64,000 nucleotides of DNA from Cervus elaphus (Eukaryota > Chordata > Mammalia > Artiodactyla > Cervidae). A program made the position numbers and the translations under genes. How positions within the stretch are numbered: position 1 is the first letter of the stretch; each line of letters starts with the position of its first letter. The notes beneath the pieces are model-generated. The model was not told where the DNA came from. It saw nothing but the letters and a program-made list of their open reading frames with translations, and did not search any database. Positions 1 to 11,784 of this stretch are shown here, in pieces. The stretch covers positions 82,445,552 to 82,509,551 of the forward strand of contig NC_057815.1 of NCBI RefSeq assembly GCF_910594005.1, in the 5' to 3' direction.

Positions 1-354
1 ATAGCATTGTTTCCTCTCCTTAATGTGATTTAATGGTAATCAATGTCACTCACCAACTCATTAAAAAGCCTTCTTTACAGCTCATCAAAAACTAAAACCT
101 GGGGGATTTGAACCTTTCAAGTCAATTAAAAGACAACAGTACCCAATATTTTTTTCCAAATACAATTTAGAATGAGCATATAAAAGCATAGCTAAGTGAA
201 AATATTTTAGTATTTGAAAACTCTGCTTTAATTTGACATCAATTTTATAAAGAGGCTTAGTCTCAAAAAAGATAAATATGTACATTGAAGGCTAATTTTC
301 AAAGAAAGGGAACTCATAACTTAAACCAAGAAATTTAGATCAGCCATGTAACAT
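1..354. other. Single-copy sequence, nothing recognised
   Basis: AT-rich sequence with no repeat family, splice-framed ORF or RNA signature that I recognise. Short minus-strand open frames look like chance. Confidence 0.5.
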
Positions 355-1320
355 TAACTCTCTGTCACGGAGAGGGAGATTTCCCCCTCAACCCGTCTTG
401 AGTTCTTGTGACTGGACTAATAATACATTTGGCACAAGACAGATTAACAGGAGAAAAAGAAACACATTTTAATTCATATTCATGGAGGTTCCAAGAAATA
501 GGCCATAAGAAGTGACCAAAGCAGGCAGCTTTTATACCTTTTAGATAAAAAAACAATAAATTTGTGAGCATTTAAAAGGAAAAAGAAACCTAAGTTTTGG
601 GTGTCCAAATAATGAAGAATCTGAACAGAGTTTGCTCATCAGGTGGTAAATTAATGAAGTAACAAAATTGGTTTATAGAGGCTTCTCACACCCAATTCCC
701 TATCATCAGTAAGAAGTGTGTCCTTCTGGGCTTCCCAGGTGGTGCCTCAGATATAGGGCTGCACCTTTCACATGGGAGATTTAATTCCTCTTTTCAGGGA
801 GGCATAAAGGAGAATTGTTGGAGAAGACTCTTGAGAGTCCCTTGGACTGCAGGGAGATCCAACCAGTCCATCCTAAAGGAAATCAGTCCTGAATATTCAT
901 TGGATATTCAAGCTCTGATGCTGAAGCTGAAACTCCAATACTTTGGCCACCTGATGCGAAGAACTGAATCATTAGAAAAAACCCTGATGCTGGGAAAGAT
1001 AGAAGGCAGAAGGAGAAGGGGACAACAGAGGATGAGATGGTTGGATGGCATCACCAACTCAATGGACATGAGTTTGAGTGAGCTCCAGTTGGCACTGGAC
1101 AGGGAGGCCTGGCGTGCTGCGGTCCATGGGGTCACAGATTGGACATGACTGAGCGGCTGAACTGAACTGAAAGGAGAATCAGAGTGTCCCTCTTGTGCTG
1201 GCCATTTCTTAGATGACTTTACTTCAAGACAATCACTATGTCATTGAGGCATATTTGAGGGTGAACTTCCCTGGACCCCAGTACTCCCAAATTGTACAAA
1301 ACATCTTCTCATTCTTAAAA
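355..1320 (-). mobile_element. Old LTR-like interspersed repeat, family unresolved, split by a BovB insert
   Basis: The text either side of the BovB at 816-1169 reads as one continuous old repeat resembling mammalian ERVL-type LTRs read antisense. It has a purine-rich tract (about 440-470) and moderately GC-rich blocks near 1180-1300. The BovB duplication at 806-815 and 1170-1179 shows that the two halves were once adjacent. I cannot name the subfamily, and the strand is a guess. It could instead be another medium-reiteration repeat. Confidence 0.35.
816..1169 (+). mobile_element. BovB LINE, 3' end fragment
   Basis: This is the last ~350 bp of a BovB retrotransposon in sense orientation. An open frame at 831-1148 keeps the BovB C-terminal residues (RVPWTAGRSNQS, then YFGHLMRR, then MRWLDGITNSMDMS). 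The 3' end is the typical ACTGA-type tail. It is bounded by a perfect 10 bp TSD, AAAGGAGAAT, at 806-815 and 1170-1179, so it is a single 5'-truncated insertion into the older LTR-like repeat. It has no function as a protein: RT and endonuclease are absent. Confidence 0.92.
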
Positions 1321-1350
1321 GCATTCCCAGTTTGATCTTCTAAAAAAGAT

Positions 1351-2925
1351 GTTGTTGTTTGGTCACTAAATTGTGTCTGACTCTTTGAAAACCCATGAAC
1401 ACCAGGCTTCCCTGTGTGAACTATCTCCCTGATTTTGCTCAAATTCATGTCCATTGAGTCAATGATGCCATCCAATCTCATCCCCTGCATCCCCTTCATC
1501 TACCCTCAATCATTCCCAGCATGAAGATCTTTTCCAGTGACTCAGTTCTTTGCATCAGGTGGCCAAAGTATTGGAGCTTCAGCTTCAGCCTCAGTCCTTC
1601 CAACTAATATGCAGGGTTGATTTCTTTGAAGATTGATTGGTTTGATATCCTTGCTGTCTACTTGATCTCAAGTGTCTTCTTCAGCACCACAGTTTGAAGG
1701 CATCCATTTTTTGGTGCTCAGCCATGTTTATTTTCCAGCTCTCACATCTGTACATGGCTACTGGAAAAACCATAGCTTTGACTCTAGGGACCTTTGTAGG
1801 TAAAGTAATGTCTCCGTTTTTTAATAGGCTGTCTGGGTTTGTCATTGTTTTCTTCCAACAAGCAACTGTTTTATTAACTTCATAGCTGCAGTCACCATTT
1901 ACTGTGATTTTGAAGCCCAGGAAAATAAAGTCTGTCACCATTTCCATTGTTTCCCCATCTATTTGCCATGAAGTAATGGGGCCAGATGTCATGATATTCC
2001 TTTTTTAAGTGTTGTGTTTTAAGCCAGCTTTTTCACTCTTTTCCTTCACCTTAATCAAGAGGCAGTTTAATTCTTCTTCACTTTATGCCATAAGGGTGGT
2101 GTCATCTGCATATCTGAGGTTATTAATATTTCTCCCTGCACTCTTGATTCCAGCTTGTGATTCATCCAGCCTGGCATTTCACATGATGTACTCTGCATAT
2201 AAATTAAGTAAGCAGTGTGACCGTATACAGCCTTGCCATACTCCTTTTCCAGTTTTGAACCAGTCTGTTGCTCCATGTCCGGTTCTAACTGTTGCTTCTT
2301 GACTTGCCTACCAGTTTCACAGGAGGCAGATAAGGTGGTTCGGTATTCCCATCTCGTTAAGAATTTTCCACAGTTTGTAGTGATCTACATAGTCAAAGGC
2401 TTTAGCGTAGTAAGTGAATCAGAAGTAGATTTTTTATTTGGAATTCCCATGCTTTTTCTGTGATTCCACGGATGTTGGCAATTTGATCTCTGATTCCTCT
2501 GACTTTTCTAAGTCCAGCTTGTACATCCAGAAGTCCTCGGTTCATGTACTGCTGAAGCCTAGCTTGAAAAATTTTGAGCATTACCTTACTAGCATATGAC
2601 ATGAGCACAGTTGTAAGGTAGTTTGAACATTCTTTGGCATTGCCTTTCTTTGGGATAGGAATGAAAACTTACCTTTTCCAGTCCTGTGGCCACTGAAAAG
2701 TTTTCCACATTTGCTGCCTTATCGAGTGCAGTACATTTACAGCATTGTCTTTTAGGATTTGAAATAGCTCAGCTGGATTTGAAATAGCTCCAGGGTGTCT
2801 GGTTCTAGTTGAATGACCACCCCATCATGGTTATTCAGGTCATTAAGACCTTTTTTATATAGTTCTTCTCTGTATTCTTGTCACCTGTTCTTAATGTCTT
2901 CTGCTTCTGTTAGGTTCTTGCTATG
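1351..2925 (-). mobile_element. BovB LINE, 5'-truncated, 1.6 kb
   Basis: Antisense BovB running from its 3' end (near 1351, after a GTT-rich tract) through the C-terminal domain and RT region to about 2925. The frame is broken into short pieces: 1681-1992 keeps the SGPITSWQIDGET and FIFLGFKI block, and 2402-2608 keeps an upstream RT piece (KVMLKIFQARLQQYMNRG). The catalytic YADD region lies near 2100-2115 but the frame there is shifted. An old, dead copy. Antisense open frames at 1694-2463 are shadows. Confidence 0.92.
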
Positions 2926-3692
2926 TCTTCAAAGTAGGGAAACAGAATTAAAAAAAGCATGGTTATATAATTTAAAAAGTTGACAATAACCTATCATTGG
3001 TAAAAACAAGTATAATACAACCTCCACCCCCAAGTATGAATTATATTTCCTGATCAATTCAGTCAAGTTACCTTTTTCATTGTTTTGACTTTATTCCCTG
3101 TTTGATCTCTGTAATCTATATTACCATACATCCATAATATTGTCTTGTAAATGTGGTCTTAACTAAGTGAAGTATTTGTGAGATTTCTGGAAAAATTAAA
3201 TAAAATTTACTTTTTCTTACCCTGAGTCTTTATGAACTTTTTTCCAGAGGGAAACAAATTTTCAAAGGGGCAAAATAAAGGGATTTGAAAGCTACATAAC
3301 TCAGCTACTGTTTGTGTACCTGAGGACTCTCCATTGCATCCCAGTTAGGAGAACTACTAGAGGTGAAATAGGAAGGTGATTTATTCCCTGTGTTGACAGA
3401 GCATACAGGCCTACAATAGTTTCACTGGAGCAAATTTTCTAGTTTTATTTGTAGGGAAATTTAAATTGCCTGAATGCACAATAAACTTTTCCTGTCTCTC
3501 CAGCAAAACAAAACAAAAAGCAACAACAAAACAAGGTTTCCAAAATAGCAATTCAGTTTTACAGGAAACTTTCACTTATAGGCTTTTCTTCTATTTCTAG
3601 CCAACAAAATTTTAAAGTAAGTCTATAGAAGATTATTCTTATAGTAATTGTGTTGATATAATTAAAAGTTAGAAGCTAGTATTGAAACATTG
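2926..3692. other. Single-copy sequence, nothing recognised
   Basis: AT-rich sequence with a short CAAAACAAAA-type purine tract near 3506-3535. No gene or family recognised. Confidence 0.5.
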
Positions 3693-3915
3693 CATGCCTG
3701 CTGAGTCATTTCAGTCTTGTCTGACTCTTTCTGACCTTAGCAACTGTAGCTCACCAGGCTCTTCTGTCCATGAGATTCTCTAGGTGAGAATACTGGAGTG
3801 GGTTTCCATGGACTGTTCTAGGGGATCTTCTGGATCTAGGGATTGAACCCACATCTCTTAAATCTCCTTCATTGGCAGGTGGGTTCTTTACCACTAGCAC
3901 CACTTGAGAAGCCCA
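3693..3915 (-). mobile_element. Bov-tA SINE, diverged full-length
   Basis: Antisense Bov-tA. The BovB-derived body is at the low-coordinate end (GTCTGACTCTTTC) and the tRNA-Glu-like head ends at GAAGCCC near 3915. The head carries degenerate pol III A and B boxes. Divergence is high, so this is an old copy. Confidence 0.9.
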
Positions 3916-5139
3916 ACTGGAATATTAACTTGCAATAATTCCTTTCTTGGCAAATATAAACACATTTTTATTAAAGATCTAGAGTGGTAATTTTCATCTT
4001 CCTCTTGGTACGTCTTAAGAAAGAATTAGTCTTTTAGTCTAAACTATTTTTTTGAAGAATGGGAAGACGCTAGAATGTTTTTAGTTATCACTTTCTTATT
4101 TATGTTACAATAGAGGTTGTATAGAAATCTTTTTCTGATAGTGTGAAATTAAATACAGACTGCTGGAATACCTAGTTCAAATTTCATTTTATGTCTCCTC
4201 TGGTAATTAGGACACAACCAATGGCTCCCCCACAGGTAAAAAGGACATATTTCTATTTGTAAAAACATGTTCACAACTGGTATACTCTACAGAGTCAATT
4301 AGAGGAAATGTCTTTAAAAATCTATTTGAATTCCTGATAAACACTCCTGATTTGAGTAATGAGTTCACTAGCTAAGAAAAAATTCACAGACTCAGATTAC
4401 AGAATTCATATTAATGTAATGCTAATATTCAAGTAAAATTGTGTTTTGTTATTATATATAACTACATTAATTGAGGTTTGGAGAAGTAGCCATTGGACTT
4501 ACATAGTCAAGCAAGGTAACATTCTCTATGACAAGTGAAGACACACTTAGCAACTCCTCTGCTCTCCTCATTTCATGTTGGAGCACACTCTCCACTGTAA
4601 TTAATGTCATTATTCAACAACAAGGTGCCTCTATTGCTTATGTCTCTGCACAAGAAGTGAGGGGTGGGTCAAAAAGAAGAAGAGAGAGAAAAATTATATG
4701 TTACTTTCTCATGCATGACTAAGGTTGCGGAATTAAACTTTAAAAGTTTTTACCACTCCCGATTTTTCCAATGATGTATTTATTTTTGTTTCTTTTCAAG
4801 TTATTACCAGAAAAATGTAGTCTACTAAAATGCAATCATAAAGTAATGTTCAACTTTGTTTCTTATTGTTTTCTTTGTCAAAACCTTATGCATCTGTCAA
4901 TTTCAGCACTTGGTTAGAATGAGATCACCAGTTTTGCCACCTCAATAAACTCTATCATCAAGAGTAATAGCACCAGCTGATAAGAATCTTACTAATCTCA
5001 AGTAAATGCAATATTCTAGTAAGTCATGAAAGAGAGAAATAAAACAAAAGGAACTGAAAAATAGTTCTTCTGTGTAACAGACAGTGTAAGTGATGATTTC
5101 ACTGAGTCATGCCATCAACCAGTTGAACTGAGTACTGAT
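3916..5139. other. Single-copy sequence, nothing recognised
   Basis: About 1.2 kb of AT-rich sequence. The 64-codon open frame at 4528-4722 has no recognisable domain and no supporting context. I treat it as chance. Confidence 0.5.
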
Positions 5140-5275
5140 TTCCCAGGTTTGGGAAGATCCTCTGGAGAAGCGAAAGGCTACCCACTCCAGTATTCTGGCC
5201 TGGAGAATTCCATGGACTACCCATGGACTTGCAAAGAGTTGGACACGACTGAGCAATGTTCACGTTCACGTTCTG
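5140..5275 (+). mobile_element. Bov-tA SINE, 5'-truncated
   Basis: This is the body of a Bov-tA lacking the tRNA head. It starts inside the TTGGGAAGATCC region and ends with GACACGACTGAGCAA followed by a short GTTCAC repeat. It abuts the next Bov-tA head to tail. Confidence 0.88.
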
Positions 5276-5492
5276 ACTTTCCTGGTGGCTCAGACGGTAA
5301 AGAATCTGCCTGCAATGCGGGACACCCAGGTTCAACCCCTGGGTCGGGAAGGTCCCTGGAAAAGGAAATGGCAACCCACTCTAGTATTCTTGCCTGGGAA
5401 GCCCCATGGACACAAGAGCCTGTTGTGCTGCAGTCCGTGGGATCACAAAGAGTCGGACATGACTGGGCAACTAACACTTTCACTGCTTTTGT
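5276..5492 (+). mobile_element. Bov-tA SINE, full-length
   Basis: Complete SINE with the tRNA-Glu-derived head (GGTGGCTCAGACGGTAAAG as the A-box region, GGTTCAACCCC as the B-box region), body and tail ending GCAACTAACACTTTCAC. It lies directly after a truncated copy in the same orientation, giving a tandem pair, and it sits against a MIR-like fragment. Confidence 0.94.
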
Positions 5493-5610
5493 AGAGATTT
5501 TACAGTTGACGAAACTGAGGTTTAGAGAACATATCTTCTAAGATTCCAGATGTAGTGAATGTGTGCTACAAGCTTAAAACCTATACAATTAGATGACAGG
5601 CCCCGCACTT
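5493..5610 (-). mobile_element. MIR SINE fragment
   Basis: The stretch TTTTACAGTTGACGAAACTG followed by AGGTTTAGAGAAC matches the antisense MIR core (TTTTACAGATGAGGAAACTGAG type). It is degraded after about 100 bp. Confidence 0.5.
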
Positions 5611-6349
5611 GAACAGAGTAAGATACATTGACTTGTACAGATTTATCACAGATAAACATACTCTTTCCGTTAGCCCTTGACATATTGGAAAATGTCTTTA
5701 AAACTCACATTATGAGTGTACAATTCTTAGGAGAATCAATACTATGAACTGCTAAGTAAAGGACTGCTACTCCTTAAACCCTCATTTCTCACTGAAATAA
5801 TAAATTTGTTTAAGAGACAACCTGTAAGTATTTTATTAAGACTTTTTGGCTTTTGTTAGAGTTTTAGTTTTTTGTTTTTTTTTTTTTTTCATGCACAAGC
5901 TAATTATTAGGCAAGGACAAGAGTGAACAAGATTTATATGGTGAAAACTTTTTCCCGCAAAAAGTCATTATAGACAGAAAAAGACAATAAAAAACCAAGC
6001 CTTTAAAGTTTATGAATTGGAGATACATTTTACAAAAGCAAAATTAGTTTGAGAAATTGTTAATACTGAAATTTTGCTCTTTTAAAAAAAATTGACCTTA
6101 ATATATTTCTGAAGAAATGCTCTTTCACAGAAAAGCACTTGGAATAGATAAAATGATTTTACTGCAAAATAAAACCTGTCTATTTTTTATTATAATTTCA
6201 TTTATTTTAGATGCAGCATTGGTGTTTATTTTTTAAGACAGTCTTTTAAGCCATTTATGTCCAAAGCCAACAAGGGCTTTGATACTAAAATGTATTCAAT
6301 ATAACCTTTGTAGTGACTGTAAACCATTCGTTTAATTAAACTTTAACTC
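5611..6349. other. Single-copy sequence with a T-run
   Basis: AT-rich. A homopolymer T-run lies at about 5875-5889. No gene or other repeat recognised. Confidence 0.5.
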
Positions 6350-6370
6350 TAAAATATATGGAGCATTCCT

Positions 6371-7726
6371 GTGTTTGTTAGCCATCTGTATGTCTTCTTT
6401 GGAGAAATGTCTGTTTAGTTCTTTGGCCCATTTTTTGATTGGGTCATTTATTTTTCTGGAATTGAGCTGCAGGAGTTGCTTGTATATTTTTGAGATTAAT
6501 CCTTTGTCTGTTTCTTCATTTGCTATTATTTTCTCCCAATCTGAGGGCTGTCTTTTCACCTTACTTATAGTTTCCTTTGCTGTGCAAAAGCTTTTAAGTT
6601 TCATTAGGTCCCATTTGTTTAGTTTTGCTTTTATTTCCAATATTCTGGGAGGTGGGTCATAGAGGATCTTGCTGTGATTTATGTCGGAGGGTGTTTTGCC
6701 TATGTTCTCCTCTAGGAGTTTTATAGTTTCTGGTCTTACATTTAGATCTTTAATCCATTTTGAGTTTATTTTTGTGCATGGTGTTAGAAAGTGTTCTAGT
6801 TTCATTCTTTTACAAGTGGTTGACCAGTTTTCCCAGCACCACTTGTTAAAGAGGTTGTCTTTTTTCCATTGTATATCCTTGCCTCCTTTGTCAAAGATAA
6901 GGTGTCCATAGGTTCGTGGATTTATCTCTGGGCTTTCTATTCTGTTCCATTGATCTATATTTCTGTCTTTGTGCCAGTACCGTACTGTCTTGATGACTGT
7001 GGCTTTGTAGTAGAGTCTGAAGTCAGGCAGGTTGATTCCTCCAGTTCCATTCTTCTTTCTCAAGATTGCTTTGGCTATTCGAGGTTTTTTGTATTTCCAT
7101 ACAAATTGTGAAATTTTTGTTCTAGTTCTGTGAAAAATACCATTGGTAGCTTGATAGGGATTGCATTGAATCTATAGACTGCTTTGGGTAGAATAGCCAT
7201 TTTGACAATATTGATTCTTCCAATCCATGAACACGGTATGTTTCTCCATCTGTTTGTGCCCTCTTTGATTTCTTTCATCAGTGTTTTATAGTTTTCTATG
7301 TATAGGTCTTTTGTTTCTTTAGGTAGATATACTCCTAAGTATTTTATTCTTTTTGTTGCAATGGTGAATGGTATTGTTTCCTTAATTTCTCTTTCTGTTT
7401 TTTCATTGTTAGTATATAGGAATGCAAGGGATTTCTGTGTGTTAATTTTATATCCTGCAACTTTACTATATTCATTGATTCGCTCTAGTAATTTTCTGGT
7501 AGAGTCTTTAGGGTTTTCTATGTAGAGGATCATGTCATCTGCAAACAGTGAGAGTTTCACTTCTTTTCCTATCTGGATTCCTTTTACTTCTTTTTCTGCT
7601 CTGATTGCTGTGGCCAAAACTTCCAACACTATGTTGAATAGTAGTGGTGAGAGTGGGCACCCTTGTCTTGTTCCTGATTTCAGGGGAAATGCTTTCAATT
7701 TTTCACCATTGAGGGTGATGCTTGCT
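6371..7726 (-). pseudogene. L1 ORF2 (reverse transcriptase) fragment, inverted
   Basis: Two minus-strand frames (7821-7075 and 7063-6332) together read as ORF2 from the RT domain onward. The first shows SGTRQGCPLSPLLFNIVLEV and the RT catalytic box SLFADDMILY (intact FADD), then LGVYLPKETKDLY. The second shows KNGTGGINLPDFRLYYKA and RPSDWEKIIANEETDKGLIS. A frame break lies between them near 7065-7075. The endonuclease is missing upstream, and the frame ends at the target site. The first codons of the longer frame (7821 to about 7732) are antisense 3' UTR and not ORF2. Confidence 0.93.
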
Positions 7727-8021
7727 GGATGTTTTGAAAGAACAGCATGTATATTATCTATGGTGAAACAGATCACCAGCCCAGGTGGGATGCATGAGAC
7801 AAGTGCTCGGGCCTGGTGCACTGGGAAGACCCAGAGGAATCGGGTGGAGAGGGAGGTGGGAGTGGGGATCGGGATGGGGAATACATGTAACTCTATGGCT
7901 GATTCATATCAATGTATGACAAAACCCACTGAAATGTTGTGAAGTAATTAGCCTCCAACTAATAAAAAAAAAAAAAAAGCTAAAAAAAAGAAATAAATAA
8001 AAAAAATACAGCAAAAAAAAT
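6371..8021 (+). mobile_element. Ruminant L1 with 5' inversion (twin-primed insertion)
   Basis: The 3' part (about 7727-7977, plus strand) is the ruminant L1 3' UTR (CAGATCACCAGCCCAGGTGG, then GATTCATATCAATGTATGAC) followed by an A-rich tail to 8021. The 5' part (6371 to about 7726) is L1 ORF2 in the opposite orientation. The two meet near 7727-7731 at a shared GGATG. The whole unit is bounded by a 21 bp TSD, 6350-6370 and 8022-8042, differing at one base. This is the standard product of twin priming. The element lacks ORF1, the endonuclease and the ORF2 C-terminus, so it cannot move. Confidence 0.95.
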
Positions 8022-8244
8022 TAAAATGTATGGAGCATTCCTTTACTTGTAAGTCATTAAATAATCATTTATTGATCATATCTTAGACTTTTGGCTGCAC
8101 AATGGGGATGCAATGAGGTAAAGATGAAAATCTCATTAGTGGGTGTTGTTGTTTTATAGAGTAGATAGTTAAACAATTATATAATATGCATCGTATAGTA
8201 AAATTTCATGTAGGATTTATGAGAACATTCAAATGAGGGGAACT

Positions 8245-8690
8245 GATTCTGTTTGGTGTTTGTCCTGGGTGGCATGGTGCCCCTTACCTGCCCCCCAATT
8301 CACGTTTATCTGGAAACTCAAAGTTGTGACCTTACTTAGTGTTTCTGCAAATATAGTTAAGATGAGGTGATACTGGAGTCGGATACACTCTAAACTTGAG
8401 GAGTTATGTCTTTATTATGAAGGGAGTAATTTGAATACAGGAAGAGAGCCTTTGAAGAAGGAGGTAGAAATTGGAAGGATGGTGTCCCAAGTAAAGGAAG
8501 GTCTGGGGTCTGTAGAAACTGGAAGAGGCAAGAGCTTCTTCCCTAGAGCGTTTGTAGAGAGCCTGGCCTTGATTCCATCTTGGTTCCATACTTCTAGATC
8601 CCAGCACTCTGAGAGAATAAATTTCTCTTATGTCAAGTCTCCTAATTTTAGGTAGTTTTTGACAGTAGCTCTCAGAAACTAACACAGATC
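8245..8690 (+). repeat. MaLR 5' LTR
   Basis: Matches the MST/MLT1 pattern: AATTCACGTTTATCTGG, GTTAAGATGAGGTGATACTG, GGAAGAGGCAAGAGCTTC, a polyadenylation-type GAGAATAAATTTCT, and an end at GAAACTAACACAG. The start is uncertain by about 15 bp because the terminal bases are degraded. The open frame at 8431-8655 lies inside it and is meaningless. Confidence 0.82.
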
Positions 8691-9939
8691 TTGGTAGCAG
8701 AAGCTGTATAGCCATACACAAACACCCAGAAATGTGAAAATAGCTTGATATTGGGTAATGGATAGAAAGGCTGGAACATTTTTGAGATGCATGATTTAAA
8801 ACCCTTTTAGATTGCCTTGAGGAGACAGTTTATATATGAATATAAAGGCAAATCTGGTAAGAGATCAAAAAGAAGTAGAAGAAATACTTTATTATCTTAA
8901 AGAATTGCATATATCATCAACAAAATCAACAAATAGAAATATGAACATTAAAAGTGTTTCTAATGAGGTCTCATAAGGAAAGAAGAAACTTACTGGACCT
9001 TACATGACAAGTGATCTTTGATATGTGGGCAGAAAACTTGAGTAAATTGAGTTGTAATATTGGGTGGAAAGCATAACTTGTAAGCTATGAACTTCAATAT
9101 TTAGCAAAAGAGATTCCCACCAGTCTCTGAAATGGGTTGATTGTTTGTTCTTTGAGTTTATAGCAAAATGCAAGAAGAAAAAGAGAAACTGAGAAAGGAA
9201 CCATTAAACAAAAATGAACCAGTGCTTGATGTTTTGGAAAAATTTCACTCTATCCAGATAGAATGCTATGGAGACTTGTTTATGATTGTGGCTTTAATAA
9301 CTTTTGCTGAGGAGATTATGTGTGTGACATATGCATACAATCATCCAACTCAAAAGAAGCCAGGAATAGAGGTGGATTATGTGCTACAGAATATGTAGAG
9401 AAGCTTCTTGTAGAATAGTATGGATTTCCTCAATATACATGGAAAACTGATAAGATATTTGAGAAGGTTTTATCAGCAGAGGCACTGTCAGCTTGAACTG
9501 AATGAGGGCAGAGACAGCATGAAATGAAGGAAGGCTGTTAGTCTATAGGCAAGAAACAAGCTGAGAAAATTCCCCAGGTACAAATATATGCTACTCTTCA
9601 AGAGAAAGAAAAATTACTTTGAGGAAAGAGGCAGAAGCCAGGATGGCTGACCCAGAAGCATAAGATAATGAACTTAGTTCTGTAGACCCAGAGGATGAGT
9701 TTTGAGACCTCCTTGTACCCAAAAGAAAGACTCTCCAGGAATCCAACAGAGATAGAACCAGAGATTTATTCTCAAACTGTGTAACCTAATGAAGTTTACT
9801 TTGTTGGATTCTATAACCTTTTTATCAGTAATTGCTTCATTTGTTTAAGTTCAACCATCAAAATATAAATGTCTATCTTATGCCCTTCCCACAACATGTA
9901 CTTTAGAATCAGATAGTAGTTCCAATTTCACATGTCCAA

Positions 9940-11784
9940 GTTCAGTTCAGTTCTTTTCAGTCGTTCAGTTGTGTCAGACTCTTTGTGACCCCATGAATCA
10001 CAGCATGCCAGGCCTCCCTGTCCATCACCAACTCATGGAGTTCACCCAAAATCATGTGCATTGAGTCGGTGATGCCATCCAGCCATCTCGTTCTCTGTCG
10101 TCCCCTTCTCCTCCTGCCCCCAATCCCTCCCAGCATCAGGGTCTTTTCCAATGAGTCAACTCTTCGCATGAGGTGGCCAAAGTACTGGAGTTTCAGCTTC
10201 AGCATCAGTCCGTCCAATGAATATTCAGGACTGATCTCCTTTAGGCTGGACTGGTTGGATCTCCTTGCAGTTCAAGGGACTTTCAAGAGTCTTCTCCAAC
10301 ACCACAGTTCAAAAGCATCAATTTTTCATCATTCAGCTTTCTTCACAGTCCAACTCTCAAATCTATACATGACCACTGGAAAAACCATGGCCTTGACTAA
10401 ACGGACCTTTGTTGGCAAAGTAATATCTCAACTTTTTAATATGCTCTCCAGGTTGGTCATAAATTTCCTTCCAAGGAATAAACGTCTTTTAATTTCATGG
10501 CTGCAATCACCATCTGCAGTGATTTTGGAGCCCAGAAAAATAAAGTCAGCCACCATTTCCACTGTTTGCCCATCTATTTGCCATGAAGTGATGGGACCGG
10601 ATGTCATGATCTTAGTTTTCTGAATGTTGAGCTTTTTGCCAACTTTTTCACTATCCTCTTTAAGGTTCATCAAGAGGTTCTTTAGTTCTTCTTCACTTTC
10701 TGCCATAAGGGTGGTGTCATCTACCTATCTGAGGTTATTGATATTTCTCCCAGCAATCGTGATTCCAGCTTGTGCTTCATCCAGCCCAGCGTTTCTCATG
10801 ATGTACTCTGCATATAAGCTAAATAAGCAGGGTGACAATATACAGCCTTGATGTACTCCTTTTCCTATTTGGAACCAGTCTGTTTTTCCATGTCCAGTTC
10901 TAACTGTTGCTTCCTGACCTGCATATAGGTTTCTCAAGAGGCAGGTCAGATGGTCTGGTATTCCCATCTCTTGAAGAACTTTCCACAGTTTATTGTGATC
11001 CACACAGTCAAAGGCTTTGGCATAGTCAATAAAGCAGAAACAGATGTTTTTCTGGTACTCTCTTGCTTTTTTGATAATCCAGGGAATGTTGGCAATTTGA
11101 TCTCTGGTCCCTCTGCCTTTTCTAAAACCAGCTTGAACATCTGGAAGTTCACGGTTCACATATTGCTGAAGCCTGGCTTGGAGAATTTTGAACATTACTT
11201 TACTAGCGTGTGAGATGAGTGCAGTTGTGCAGCAGTTTGAGCATTCTTTGGGACTGCTTTTCTTTGGGGTTGGAATGAAAACTGACCTTTTCCAGTCCTG
11301 TGGCCTCTGCTGAGTTTTCCAAATTTGCTGGCATATTGAGTGCAGCACTTTCACAGCATCATTTTTCAGGATTTGAAACAGCTGAACTGGAATTCCATCA
11401 CCTCCACTAGCTTTGTTCATAGTGATGCTTCCTAAGGCCCATTTGCCTTCACATTCCAGGATGTCTGGCTCTAGGTGAGTTATCACACAATCGTGATTAT
11501 CTGGGTTGTGAAGATCTTTTTTGTACAATTCTGTGTATTCTTGCCACCTCTTCTTAATATCTTTTTCTTCTGTTAGGTCCATATCATTTCTGTCCTTTAT
11601 TGATCCCATCTTTGCATGAAATGTTCCCTTGGTATCTCTAATTTTCTTGAAGAGATAGAAGCAAGGTCCAATGCTGTCAAGAGAAATATTGCATAGGAAC
11701 CTGGAATGTTAGGTCCGTGAATCAAGGCAGATTGGAAGTGGTCAAACAGGAGATGGCAAGAGTGAAAGTTGACATTCTAGGAAT
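9940..11784 (-). mobile_element. BovB LINE with inverted 5' end
   Basis: Antisense BovB from the 3' end (9940) to about 11655 (TTTTCTTGAAGAGAT). A further 129 bp (about 11656-11784) is BovB 5' sequence in the opposite, sense orientation (GCATAGGAACCTGGAATG, then GAGATGGCAAGAGTGAAAG). About 1 kb of the element, the endonuclease part, is missing between them. An 11 bp TSD (CACATGTCCAA at 9929-9939, CACAGGTCCAA at 11785-11795) brackets both parts, so this was one insertion event with 5' inversion and deletion. Confidence 0.93.
10725..11609 (-). pseudogene. BovB reverse transcriptase fragment, 294 codons open
   Basis: The longest open frame in the window. It carries the upstream RT blocks of BovB: NKASGGDGIPVQLFQILKND, KVMFKILQARLQQYVNREL, CFIDYAKAFDCVDHNKLW and GCILSPCLFSLYAEYIMRN. 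It stops exactly at the catalytic box: the frame reads NNLR, then a stop replaces the tyrosine of YADD (TAT to TAG near 10726). The remainder of RT and the C-terminal part continue in other frames at 10706-10428 and 10217-9957. The enzyme is dead. Confidence 0.92.

Noticed and set aside
5276..5350. tRNA gene (A and B boxes present)
   Set aside because: It is the tRNA-Glu-derived head of a Bov-tA SINE, followed by the BovB-derived body. The many copies in the window show it is a repeat. The heads do not keep a full cloverleaf.
9168..9398. 76-codon open frame that could be a small gene
   Set aside because: It lies in the MaLR internal region, has no recognisable domain, and MaLR internal sequence is non-coding.
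10054..10623. Plus-strand open frame of 189 codons
   Set aside because: Antisense to the BovB coding region. The same shadow recurs at 17775-18638 (287 codons) and at 32119-31559 on the minus strand (186 codons), always opposite the BovB C-terminal domain.
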